Shown here piece after piece: positions 9,490 to 18,420 of a stretch of 47,438 nucleotides of DNA; within the stretch, counting starts at the first letter, position 1, and the number at the start of each line of letters is the position of its first letter. This stretch comes from Sergeia podlipaevii. Lineage: Eukaryota; Euglenozoa; Kinetoplastea; Trypanosomatida; Trypanosomatidae. The stretch lies in assembly GCA_030849805.1 (NCBI GenBank), contig JASANZ010002113.1, forward strand, positions 1 through 47,438, written 5' to 3'. The translations under genes and the position numbers were made by a program. Under the pieces are notes generated by a model that was not told the DNA's origin, did no database searches, and worked only from the letters and a program-made list of their open reading frames with translations.

Positions 9490-10332
9490 TGAGAGAGAAA
9501 CAATAACAGCAGCAGCAGCAACAACAACAAAAAGAGGTGAGGAGGGAGAGTGAGAGAGAAAAGAAAAATGAAAATAGAAATAGATAAGAAAAGCCCTGGG
9601 GGTTTTTAATTTTGCCAAGATTGTTCTTTAATATATACTTTTAAAGCAATATATATATATATATATATGACAATACGTATATGTGTATGTGTATGTTTGT
9701 GTGTGTGTGTGTATGTGTACTTCATACCCTTTTTTTTATCTTCCCAGTCACTTACTCACTCGTTTTATTTATTTATTTTATCTGCCTGTCTCTATGTGTA
9801 TCTCTCGCATTTCTCATTGCTGGTCCTGGAAGAGCGAACAGACAGCAGAAATATAAACGAGGACAACTGCGACAAGAGCACGACAGGTTTGAAAGTTTTT
9901 TTTTTTTTTTTTAGCATTAACAGGAGGAAAGAAAAAAAAAAAAACTTCAGCACGTCTACGCCAAAATCACAAATACTAACACATATATCATCTAAAAAAA
10001 CAACAACCTCAATATATATGCATGCCAAGGGAGTCGCAAACCCTGGAATGCATACAAGTACAAAGGGGGTACATAGAGAAAGATGAATGGAGGGAGCATT
10101 CTACACGCATTTATACACTCACACACACACACATGTGCAGATTAAATGGTATTTGCTACTGTGCGTTTTTTTTTTTTTTTAAAATTAAAATCAAAATATA
10201 AATATATATATGTAATCTGCTGTTTCTCTTTTCCTTCCTGTTTTTTTTTCCCTTAAACTTTTTAATTTCCATTCACATACACACGCATATATATCAATAT
10301 CTAGCAGCATTATATATATATAAAGATAAACA
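9490..10332 (+). other. Intergenic region
   Basis: Spacer of about 0.84 kb: a short CAG/CAA stretch after the stop, a TA repeat (about 9650-9668), a GT-rich stretch near 9679-9718, T- and A-tracts and a CA repeat near 10121-10132. The open frames are repeat-derived and look non-coding. Confidence 0.6.
10223..10304 (+). promoter_or_regulatory. Predicted spliced-leader acceptor for TRM7
   Basis: A pyrimidine tract (about 10223-10253) is followed by AG at 10303-10304. The ATG at 10333 is the first one downstream. Confidence 0.5.
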
Positions 10333-11805
10333 ATGGGTCGTGCTTCCAAGGATAAGCGAGATATATACTACCGTAAAGCCAAAGAGGAAGGCTTTCGCGC
10401 GCGCAGTGCATACAAGCTATTGCAGATTCACGAGGAGTTCAACATCTTGGATCCCCGTGAGATCACCACTGGCGCTGTGGACCTCTGTGCAGCGCCGGGC
10501 AGCTGGTCGCAGGTGCTCTCTAGCCACTTTAAGAACATTGAGGCAGAACGCGCCGCTGAAGCTCAGAAGGAATACACCTCAAGGGCAACCGCAGCAGGTG
10601 GGGTGGAAGAGAAGGATGCTCAAGTGATAACACAACGCAATCGACCGCGTGTGGTGGCAGTGGATTTGCAGGAGATGGCACTCATTGATGGAGTATCGAT
10701 TCTGCAAGGTGATATCACCAGCGAGGAGACCGCGAAGGAAATCGTGCGCCTGTTGAACGCTCCCCACGAAGACGATCACGACGGCGACAAGGACACACGC
10801 CACAAAGACTGCAGCACTGCGAATGTGAGCAGCAACAGCGGCAGCGGCGGCGGCGGTAGCGCTAGTGCTTCAAATTCTACGCGCATGGCGGATATCGTTG
10901 TGTGCGATGGAGCCCCTGACGTCACCGGACTGCACGAACTGGATGAGTACCTACAGCATCAGCTTCTGCTTGCCGCACTGAACATCACAACGTTTGTGCT
11001 TCGTCGTGGGGGGTGCTTCGTGACGAAGATGTTTCGCGGTCCTAGCACGCCTTTCCTCGTAGCGAAGAGCGAAATATTCTTCAAGCATGTGCGTGTGGTG
11101 AAGCCTAAATCGTCTAGAAATGCCTCCATGGAATGTTTCCTGTTGTGCCAGGACTTCGAGATGCCAGAAGGGTATGTACCACGCTTTACCTCCATGGGTA
11201 GCGGTCCAGCCACCGTCACGTCTGTGCCCGCAGCTGCCAGTACTAGTGATAAGGAAGGTGCTCACGAGGAGGAGGAAGAAGAAAAAGTGATGAATCTGCC
11301 ATCACCACAACAGCAGCAGCAGGAGGTAGAGGGACTTGTGTCCTCCTCTGGGGCTCATTCATTTCATGGCGCAGCTGAGTTCACCCCAGACGCTCCTCGT
11401 TACACCTACGCAAGCGAGGCTACAGCTGCAGCGAAGAAAAGTACGGCAGCGACGGGAAGCAGCAACAGCGGCGGTGGTAGTAGTATATTATTGCATCAGG
11501 GCAGATCCATCGCAGAGCACGCCCTTCTTCCATTTCTCTCTTGCGGAGATCTTTCTGGCCTCGATGCGGACATGTGCTACGACCGCGTTGCTGGTGCTGC
11601 GGTGCTAGCACCCGTGCAGCCCCCTATCCAGGCGCCATATTTGAACATGAACATCAGCAGCGGTGGACACAATGTCAACGGCAATAACATCGCAAATGTT
11701 CCCAAGTGCAGTAGCGATGAGAAGGCAGTTGGAAAAGATGAAATGTACGAAGGCGGCTGCGAGCGCGAGGTAGAGAAGAAACTCCGGACTGAGAGCAAGC
11801 ACTGA
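10333..11805 (+). CDS. TRM7: tRNA 2'-O-methyltransferase TRM7/FTSJ1 (FtsJ family)
   Basis: 490 residues. TRM7 enzymes use S-adenosylmethionine to methylate the ribose of tRNA anticodon-loop positions 32 and 34. The start [20 protein letters not shown] is typical of the eukaryotic TRM7 branch. The SAM motif [11 protein letters not shown] is at 50-60, and the FtsJ catalytic tetrad is visible as K28, D192, K232 and E267. A hydrophilic Asp/Ser/Gly insertion (about 142-185) splits the fold before the D192 strand. After the catalytic domain (about 280) there is a Gln/Glu/Ser-rich extension. It keeps a block at about 398-435 ([15 protein letters not shown], then PPIQAPY) that resembles the FTSJ1 C-terminal motif for partner binding. 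Yeast and human proteins are 310-330 residues. A mitochondrial or nucleolar FtsJ paralogue is less likely because of this C-terminal block. Confidence 0.94.
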   Translation: MGRASKDKRDIYYRKAKEEGFRARSAYKLLQIHEEFNILDPREITTGAVDLCAAPGSWSQVLSSHFKNIEAERAAEAQKEYTSRATAAGGVEEKDAQVITQRNRPRVVAVDLQEMALIDGVSILQGDITSEETAKEIVRLLNAPHEDDHDGDKDTRHKDCSTANVSSNSGSGGGGSASASNSTRMADIVVCDGAPDVTGLHELDEYLQHQLLLAALNITTFVLRRGGCFVTKMFRGPSTPFLVAKSEIFFKHVRVVKPKSSRNASMECFLLCQDFEMPEGYVPRFTSMGSGPATVTSVPAAASTSDKEGAHEEEEEEKVMNLPSPQQQQQEVEGLVSSSGAHSFHGAAEFTPDAPRYTYASEATAAAKKSTAATGSSNSGGGSSILLHQGRSIAEHALLPFLSCGDLSGLDADMCYDRVAGAAVLAPVQPPIQAPYLNMNISSGGHNVNGNNIANVPKCSSDEKAVGKDEMYEGGCEREVEKKLRTESKH

Positions 11806-12595
11806 GAGGGGGAGGAGGAGAGAAAGTAGTCTGTGAGGGCCTGTATGCGTGTTTTCACACCTGTTATATAATGATATAGGCGTTATTAAATAAATATATT
11901 TTTTTTTGTATCTGTAAGGATAATAATAATATATATAACAAAGCAGAACAGCGAACAATGAGAGCGTTGGAGTCGTCCACTGTATCTGGTATTTCCTGAG
12001 AGACACAATTTTGTATAGAGAAGGGAAAGTTCATTTTTTTTTTCTTCTCCTTTTGGCTATAGCGCTATCGCACGGGGGATACCATATATCTTTAAAATTG
12101 CAAAACATACGTTTTCTTTTATACTACTACTACTACTACTTTTTCTTCTTTCCCTGCTAACTTTTTTTTTTTTACTTGACATTATCTTGAATTTATAGTT
12201 ACATATAGCTACTTTTTATTTTGCCTTGGGTACACATTGCCTTTCTCTTTCTTTTTTTTCTCTATTTTCTATTTTCTATTTTCTTTTATTTGTTATTTAA
12301 ATAGAAGTATACACAAACGTACAAAGAGAGATCAAGAGGTATTATTGTTATCTATTAGTAACGTGAGAGAGAGAGAGATTATCGCTTGCTTGGACTTTAT
12401 ACGTTTGGGGTTCATTCATATACGTTCATCACCTCCACGTTTTCTTTTTTTTCTTTTGCAGACATTTATACACATCAGTGTTTCTTTTCCTTTTTTTGTC
12501 GTCTTGGATATTTTATATATTTTTTTTCTTTTTTTTCAAAGAATTATTTTTGAAAAGGAAAAAAAGACGACAACAAAAAAAAGAAGGAATAAAAT
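11806..12595 (+). other. Intergenic region
   Basis: Spacer of about 0.8 kb with an ACT repeat (about 12122-12140), many T-tracts and a GA repeat near 12365-12378. No gene is recognised. Confidence 0.6.
12440..12461 (+). promoter_or_regulatory. Predicted spliced-leader acceptor for RPN6
   Basis: A near-ideal tract of pyrimidines ends in GCAG at 12458-12461. A second tract with AG at 12540-12541 is an alternative. Neither leader contains an ATG before 12596. Confidence 0.6.
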
Positions 12596-14158
12596 ATGTC
12601 TGATCTTGAGCATCAACTTGAGGTAGCGGAGAGCCTCTACGATAAGGGGGATCGTGTAAAGGCACGTGCAATTCTCGAGAGCATCACCAACGTCGATATC
12701 GAGGCCGACAACGCCGATGACATCCGCGTGAAGGAGCAGGCCATCTATCGCTTCGGTGAGATACTCGTGATGTCCGGCGATGGTGACGCTCTTATCAAGC
12801 TGCTTACTTCTATCCGTCCTTTCTTTTCGCTTCTGCCAAAGGCGAAGACGACCAAGATGGTGCGCAAGTTGTTTGAGTGCATCGTGCAGTGCGGTGTGCC
12901 GCTTGAGCAGCAACACGAGGTCTGCGTGCGCACGATCGACTGGGCTCGCCAGGAAAAGCGAACTTTTCTGCGCCACCGCCTTCAGCTTCGCCTCGTAGAG
13001 GTCTTGTTTGAGCAGAAAGACACGCGTAGCGCACTCAGCACGCTTATTGCTCTCCTTCGCGAGGTCCGCCGCCTGGACGACCGAACGCTTTTGCTTGACA
13101 TTCATCTTCTAGAAAGCAAGATCTATTATTCTATCCGCAATCTTAGCAAGGCACGTGCGGCTCTTGTGTCAGCGCGTACGACGGCTAATAGCATCTACTG
13201 CCCTCCTCTTGCGCAGGCAGAAATAGATCTTCAGTCTGGCGTGCTGCACGCGGAGGAGCACGACCCCAAGACGGCCTATTCATACCTCTACGAAGCTTTC
13301 GAAGGTTTCCATCAGCTAGGTGATCAAGCGCGACAGGCGCGTCGCGCACTGCGCTACATGATTCTCGCCAAGATCGCCACAAACATGCCCGATGAACTCG
13401 CCGCCGTACTTTCATCTAAGAACGTGCTCGAGTACAAGGGCGACGATATGGATTCCCTTCGTGGTATCGCGGAGGCTTTCGGGAAGGACGACACTCATCT
13501 TTTCAATCAGGTGCTATGCCGTCAGCAGGAGCTTGGCGAGGCGAACTTGTTGCACGATGAGGTGATTCAGCGGCAGCTCGATGACATGTACGATACGTTG
13601 GTGGAGAAGCATCTGCTGCGTATCGTGGAGCCATACAACCGAGTTCAGATCCAGTACTTGGCCTCACTTCTGCGCCTGGACGAGGTCGCAGTGGAGGCGC
13701 GTGTGTCACAGCTAATTCTCGATAAAAAGCTTGCGGGCATCGTCGATCAGCAACACAATTGCTTGATTGTCTTCGATGACTCGGATAAGACCTCCAAGAA
13801 GAAGAAGGAGGATAACTTTTTTGAGAACGCCGCGGATCAGGCGAGCGCGGAGGAGCGCTTGACCACCTCGCTTCACCAGGACGCCCTGACTGCACTAGAG
13901 GCCTATGACGCGCTGGTGACCGCGCTGTTTGACAAGGTCGCTGGTAAGTTCGATGCGCTGGTAGAGGAGAATCTGGCAAAGCGCAAGCCTACCGGGTCGT
14001 CTTCCGCTGGCACTGCCGCAAACGGAAAGAAGAAGGAGGAGAAGAGCAAGGATGGTGAGAAGGCAGAGGAGAAGAAGGATGGCAAGGGCAAGGACGCAGA
14101 GGCCAAGGGCAAGGACGGACAAACCAAGGATGGTAAGGGAAAGGAAAAGCCGAGCTGA
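12596..14158 (+). CDS. RPN6: 26S proteasome regulatory lid subunit RPN6 (PSMD11)
   Basis: 520 residues. RPN6 clamps the 19S lid to the 20S core and helps assemble the 26S proteasome in cytosol and nucleus. Helical TPR-like repeats fill about 1-250. The PCI region follows at about 250-395, with ALRYMILAKI (251-260) and the winged-helix block RIVEPYNRVQIQYLASLL (342-359), SQLILDKKLAGIVDQ and LIVFDD, all typical of RPN6. The human protein has 422 residues. The extra length is a charged tail (about 463-520) made of Lys/Asp/Gly/Glu units such as KDGKGK. The gene is compact, with little internal repeat material compared with its neighbours. Other PCI proteins (CSN2, RPN5) fit the winged-helix motif less well. 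Confidence 0.95.
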   Translation: MSDLEHQLEVAESLYDKGDRVKARAILESITNVDIEADNADDIRVKEQAIYRFGEILVMSGDGDALIKLLTSIRPFFSLLPKAKTTKMVRKLFECIVQCGVPLEQQHEVCVRTIDWARQEKRTFLRHRLQLRLVEVLFEQKDTRSALSTLIALLREVRRLDDRTLLLDIHLLESKIYYSIRNLSKARAALVSARTTANSIYCPPLAQAEIDLQSGVLHAEEHDPKTAYSYLYEAFEGFHQLGDQARQARRALRYMILAKIATNMPDELAAVLSSKNVLEYKGDDMDSLRGIAEAFGKDDTHLFNQVLCRQQELGEANLLHDEVIQRQLDDMYDTLVEKHLLRIVEPYNRVQIQYLASLLRLDEVAVEARVSQLILDKKLAGIVDQQHNCLIVFDDSDKTSKKKKEDNFFENAADQASAEERLTTSLHQDALTALEAYDALVTALFDKVAGKFDALVEENLAKRKPTGSSSAGTAANGKKKEEKSKDGEKAEEKKDGKGKDAEAKGKDGQTKDGKGKEKPS

Positions 14159-14790
14159 TGAGCTGTACATGATTTCATCTTCACTTTTCTTGTGTGTTTC
14201 TTGATTTTTCTGCACGTCGTGATTAGACGCGTTTTAGCTCGTATATCGTGTGAAATGCATATACTTGCTTTGTATGCCTTTGCATTTTTCAAGCGAAGTG
14301 TATGATGGAGAGCACGAGTGAGAGAGATATACATGGAGAAGAGACTTGAAGGAGAGAGATATGTGATGAAGAGATCAAGTTGGTAGTTGTTTTTCTTCGC
14401 CCTTTATCTTGTTGTTGTTGTCGTTTTTTTTTCTTTCTTTCTTCCAGTTCATTATTATTGTTATTATTATTATTGTTACCGTTGATAGTGGCGAGAGAGG
14501 GGGATCTTCAGGCATTATCATATCTGCCTGATCGTGGCTCACTGTTCAATGTCTTTTTTTCCTTTTTTTTTTCTTTCTTTCCCCTTTCTCTCCAGCTTTT
14601 GTATACATGATGTCAGTTTAGTTTTGCTTTTTTATGTGTTTTCACTGATAAATAAATAGCGAAGAAAAGCAATGGACGATTTCGATGAAAAGTGAAAGCG
14701 AGAAAGTGCAAGGGAAGAAAAAGAAAAGAAAAGGAAAAGTTGATGATGAACGTACCGTCAATGAAAGGGTAACTACCGTCAGTAAAAAAA

Positions 14791-14820
14791 GAACAAACAA
14801 ACAAACAAACAAACAAACAA
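14791..14820 (+). repeat. CAAA tetranucleotide microsatellite
   Basis: About seven direct CAAA units in the RPN6-CK2 spacer. Confidence 0.85.
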
Positions 14821-15354
14821 AAAAGCACGAAACAAAATTGACAACATACGCATACTCTCCTTTCTGTTCCGAAACGAGCGTATTAATGTTTTTTTTTGTT
14901 TCTTTTGTTTTGTTTTGCGCACACGCAACCAGACACACAGAAAGAGGGAGAGAGGAAATATATATATATAGTAATAACAATAAGTCTGTGTGCGTGTGTG
15001 TGTGTGTGCGTGGAGATCGAAGAGAAATCATTTACACTCATTGTATAGCTATGTAGCTTTATGTGCAAGAAGAAAAAAACTTCTGGTATTGCATTTTTTT
15101 TTCTTTGTTTGCTCTTCTTTTTATTCTTTTCTTTTTTTTTTTTCAAATTGCTGTTGCTATGATAAGGTGCGTGTATAAGTAGGATTTGATATATTTTTTA
15201 GTTCTTTTCTCTAGCCTTTTTTTTTTCTTTCTTTTTGCATTTTGCGAAAAGTTTTTTTTTTTAAAAAAGAGATAAAGTAAAGGTGTGTGCGTGCTTTGAA
15301 AGAGAGAGCGATAGAACGCAAAAGTAAAATAGTGAAGAGTTTATATTTCATACA

Positions 15355-15383
15355 TTTCTTTCCTTTTTTTTTTTTGCTCTGAG
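15355..15383 (+). promoter_or_regulatory. Predicted spliced-leader acceptor for the CK2 gene
   Basis: A pyrimidine tract ends in CTCTGAG, with AG at 15382-15383. A later AG at 15503-15504 also follows a T-tract. No ATG lies between either site and 15544. Confidence 0.5.
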
Positions 15384-15543
15384 ACCAACAACAACAATAT
15401 CAAGAACAACAGGTATCATCAGAGACGGAAGAAAAAAAAAAGAAGGAAATTTTAAGTGAAAAATAGTTTCTTTTTTTTATATAAAAAAAACTCAACTACA
15501 ACAGGTTCAGTGGAAGGCGGCGCTCCTATACCATAAGTCGGAG

Positions 15544-15621
15544 ATGTCCGCTGGTCGTTCTACTTCTCACAACAACTCTCGAAGCGCCGTTGTTGGGAAG
15601 GACAACAACAACAACAACAGC

Positions 15622-15655
<34 letters not shown>

Positions 15656-16701
15656 GCGCTGCAGGAGAGGAGTGGGAGCATCCCTTCTGGCACGTTTGTG
15701 ACGCCCTCCCTGTCGAGTACTACGACTACGAAAACGCTGAAATCGACTTTAATCACGATATTGAGCCCTACGAACTTCTGCAGAAGATCGGCCGCGGTAA
15801 GTACTCGGATGTGTTCTGCGCTCGCAACCGCAACAACGGCTGTATTTGTGTTTTGAAACTTCTCAAGCCGGTGCGCTTCCGCAAGATCAAGCGTGAGATC
15901 ACCATTTTACGTAATCTGTCTGGAGGCCCGAATGTAGTACGATTGCTAGATGTCCTGCAGGATAGCCGCTCTAAGACCCCAATTCTCGTGACGGAGTACG
16001 TAAACAACCCCGTCACGCTGCGCTCCTTGATGGTGCAGCGCCAGCTCACTAACTTTGACCTCCGCTACTACCTCTATGAAATTCTTCGCACTTTAGACTT
16101 TGCACACCGTCGAGGTATTTTTCATCGCGACATCAAGCCCCAGAACGTCATGATCGACCACGAGCAGAAGATATTGCGTGTCATAGATTGGGGCCTTGGG
16201 GAGTACTACGTACACGGTGAGGCATTGAACTGCGGCGTGGCCACTCGTCACTACAAGGGGCCAGAGCTTCTGATTGGCTACCGCCATTACGACTATTCGT
16301 TGGATATCTGGTGCGTCGGGTGTGTTCTTGCGGGTATTTTGTTCCGCGCAGATCCGTTTTTTCAAGGCACGAGCAATGAAGATCAGCTCGTGCGTCTTGT
16401 GGCGGTCTTCGGCACGAATATTCTTTATCGATATGTGGAAAAATACTGCGGCCATATTCCTAGTTGCGTACGTCAGCAGATCGCGGCCATGCAACCGGAG
16501 AAGACCAGCTGGACGAAATTTATCCCGGCGGAGAATGTTAGCTGGTGCGACGCGACAGCACTCGATTTGCTAGACAAGATGCTGCAATTTGATCATCAGG
16601 ATAGGATCATGGCGCATGAGGCGATGCAACATCCGTTCTTCGCGCCCGTCCGTGATGCGCTGAAGGCAACTCCGCAGGAGCAGTACCCAATGGCGAACTA
16701 G
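15544..16701 (+). CDS. CK2A2: Casein kinase 2 catalytic (alpha) subunit
   Basis: 385 residues. CK2 is an acidophilic Ser/Thr kinase of nucleus and cytosol. All kinase elements are present: GRGKYSDV (83-90), ATP lysine K105, HRDIKPQN (194-201) with catalytic D196, the CK2-type DWG (215-217) in place of DFG, and GPELL (239-243). FEYVNN-like and KTP signatures also mark CK2. The basic cluster of the CK2 alpha-C helix region reads KPVRFRKIKREI, less basic than the usual run of lysines. The loop after DWG has GLGEYY instead of GLAEFY. Residues 21-37 are almost pure Asn. T. brucei has two alpha paralogues; the choice of CK2A2 rests on remembered synteny with RPN6, TRM7 and UBC9. The kinase family is certain; the paralogue is not. 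Confidence 0.9.
15604..15654 (+). repeat. AAC-type trinucleotide repeat encoding poly-Asn in CK2
   Basis: Seventeen codons, all AAC except one AGC, encode Asn 21-37 with one Ser. The repeat sits in the disordered N-terminus before the kinase domain. Confidence 0.95.
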
Positions 16702-17483
16702 GAGGAGAAATGAAAAGAAAAGTAAAGAGGAAGAGGGTGAATGGCTTTTTAGTGGCGCATCGGGCTGATTCAAATAGCTAACCTTTTTTTTTCTAAATAA
16801 TCGTTTTTCTTTCTAAAGAAGAAATGTACAGAGGATGAGATTCAATATTGGAGAGAAACCAACCCAACCAATAAGCAACAAAGAAGCACGAAATTAAAAA
16901 AAAAGAGAAAAGAAGAAAGAAAATTAAACGCGACTAACTGAAAGAGAGACAAAAAAACAACAATAATAATAATAGTAGTAATAGATGTGTAGGCTGGAAG
17001 AGAATTAGCCATAGCGAGAAGGAGACGGACGCGTAAAGTGCAATGTGTGTGTGTGTGTGTGAAGGAATGAGACATATGAATAGCATCCATCTACGCTGAT
17101 CTACTCACAGCTGATTTTTATTTAAATATATTTTACAGCTTGCAAATCGCATATGTGTTGGACAGGAGAGAGAGCACTCATTATAATGCCCTCTTCCTTC
17201 TTCTTCTTCTTCTTCTTTTTTTTTTTTTTTTTCAAACGTTGCTTGTCGTTGCTTGTTGTTTTCATTATGCCATCTCCTTCTCTCTCTCTCTCTCTTTTTT
17301 TTTTTTGTTCTTGTTGTTGTTGGCGTCACAGGCGATTTTATATTGTTGCGTGTATGAGAGAGAGAGAGAAAGAGTTAGATCTCTCGGTGTTTGTACGTGA
17401 CTTGCTTTTTTTTACTTTTATTATTATCATTATTATTGCTTTTATTTTCTTTTCGCAACAAGAACTTGAAGGATGACACAAAT

Positions 17484-17509
17484 ATATATAAATATATATA
17501 TTTATATAT
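17484..17509. repeat. 26-bp perfect AT palindrome
   Basis: A perfect palindrome centred at 17496/17497 with AAA and TTT flanking an inner TA run. Its left half plus adjacent bases (AATATATATAAATATATATA) recurs at 17821-17840. Confidence 0.85.
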
Positions 17510-17660
17510 GCAGGAGCAATATAAGCACTGCGGCCACCACCCAGTATCAACTAAAAGCAGCACTTGGAGGGGGGGGGGAAATGAGAGAGAAAGGGAAAGA
17601 GAATGAGCACGAACTGATGTACTCCCTTATCGAGGACAGCTTAAAAAAAAATAATAATAA

Positions 17661-17686
17661 AAAAAACACCTTTCTTGGTGTTTTTT
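17661..17686 (+). terminator. Hairpin followed by T-tract, resembling an intrinsic terminator
   Basis: AAAAAACACC, loop TTTCTT, GGTGTTTTTT: a perfect 10-bp stem with a six-base loop, continuing into more T. It looks like a bacterial intrinsic terminator, but Pol II in trypanosomatids is not known to use these, so any function is open. Confidence 0.35.
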
Positions 17687-18359
17687 TATTTTTTGTATGT
17701 GCGTGGCGCTTGGATCCTGATGATACGCATTGTAACTGGTGACGTAGCGCTGGTTTTACTGTTTTCTATTGTATGAAGGCCCCCCCCCCCATTTCAACCA
17801 ATCATCATCAAACGTGATTCAATATATATAAATATATATATACAAAAGTAAACAACAACAAAAAAATATATATTGAAAAAAAAGTTTTTTTTTTTTAATA
17901 GTAATAATTTTGCTTAACATCTTGCGGTCACTTTTTTTTTTTATCTTTTTTTTTTATCTTTTGTTAAGGAGACTGGTGTCTTTACAAAAAGAAGATGTTT
18001 AAAAAAAAAGAAAAAAAAAAAAGAAAACACTTTCCCTCTTTTTTTTTAAAAAAAAAACATACTCATTCTAATCTTGTTTCTTATTATCTCTTCTTTTTTT
18101 TTTTTGTTGCATGGCCCTTTTTTAAAAATTATATATATTTTCTTTATATTTTATATCGTATATTTGTACGTACATATACATGATTATGTATACACACATT
18201 TGAATATGAATGAAAAATTGAAGAAACAGGTAGCGATTTCATTTTTTTTGTCTTCATTTCATATATAATAAAGATAAACGAGTTCAGCGCTTAGCTTTTT
18301 TTTTCTTTAAAGGTAGCTTGGAGCGTTAGGCCTATATATAATTTTTTCCATTTTTCATT

Positions 18360-18379
18360 ATTTTTTTATTTTTATTTAG
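18360..18379 (+). promoter_or_regulatory. Predicted spliced-leader acceptor for the gene at 18421
   Basis: A T-rich tract ends in AG at 18378-18379, 41 nt before the ATG at 18421. There is no ATG in between. Confidence 0.6.
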
Positions 18380-18420
18380 GTTTCGTTTTTTTGGGTGCAT
18401 TCCCTCAAAAATATATAATT

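Larger units (their letters stand above)
14159..15543 (+). other. Intergenic region
   Basis: A 1.4 kb spacer: ATT repeats near 14449-14474, a CAAA tetranucleotide repeat (14791-14820), a TA run near 14960-14970, a GT run near 14992-15008 and several T-tracts. The open frames here are microsatellite-derived. No RNA gene is recognised. Confidence 0.6.
16702..18420 (+). other. Long intergenic region with structured elements
   Basis: A 1.7 kb spacer with no convincing gene. It holds a GT repeat (about 17045-17061), a TTC repeat (about 17195-17217), a CT repeat (about 17279-17295), a GA repeat (about 17355-17369), a G run (about 17569-17578), a C run (17780-17790), a 26-bp AT palindrome (17484-17509), a terminator-like hairpin (17661-17686) and a T9A10 block (18039-18057). 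Confidence 0.6.

Noticed and set aside
9667..10086. 139-codon frame between UBC9 and TRM7
   Set aside because: The translation is Cys/Val/Tyr and Lys/Phe runs from GT and T/A tracts. It overlaps other open frames of the same kind and has no conserved look.
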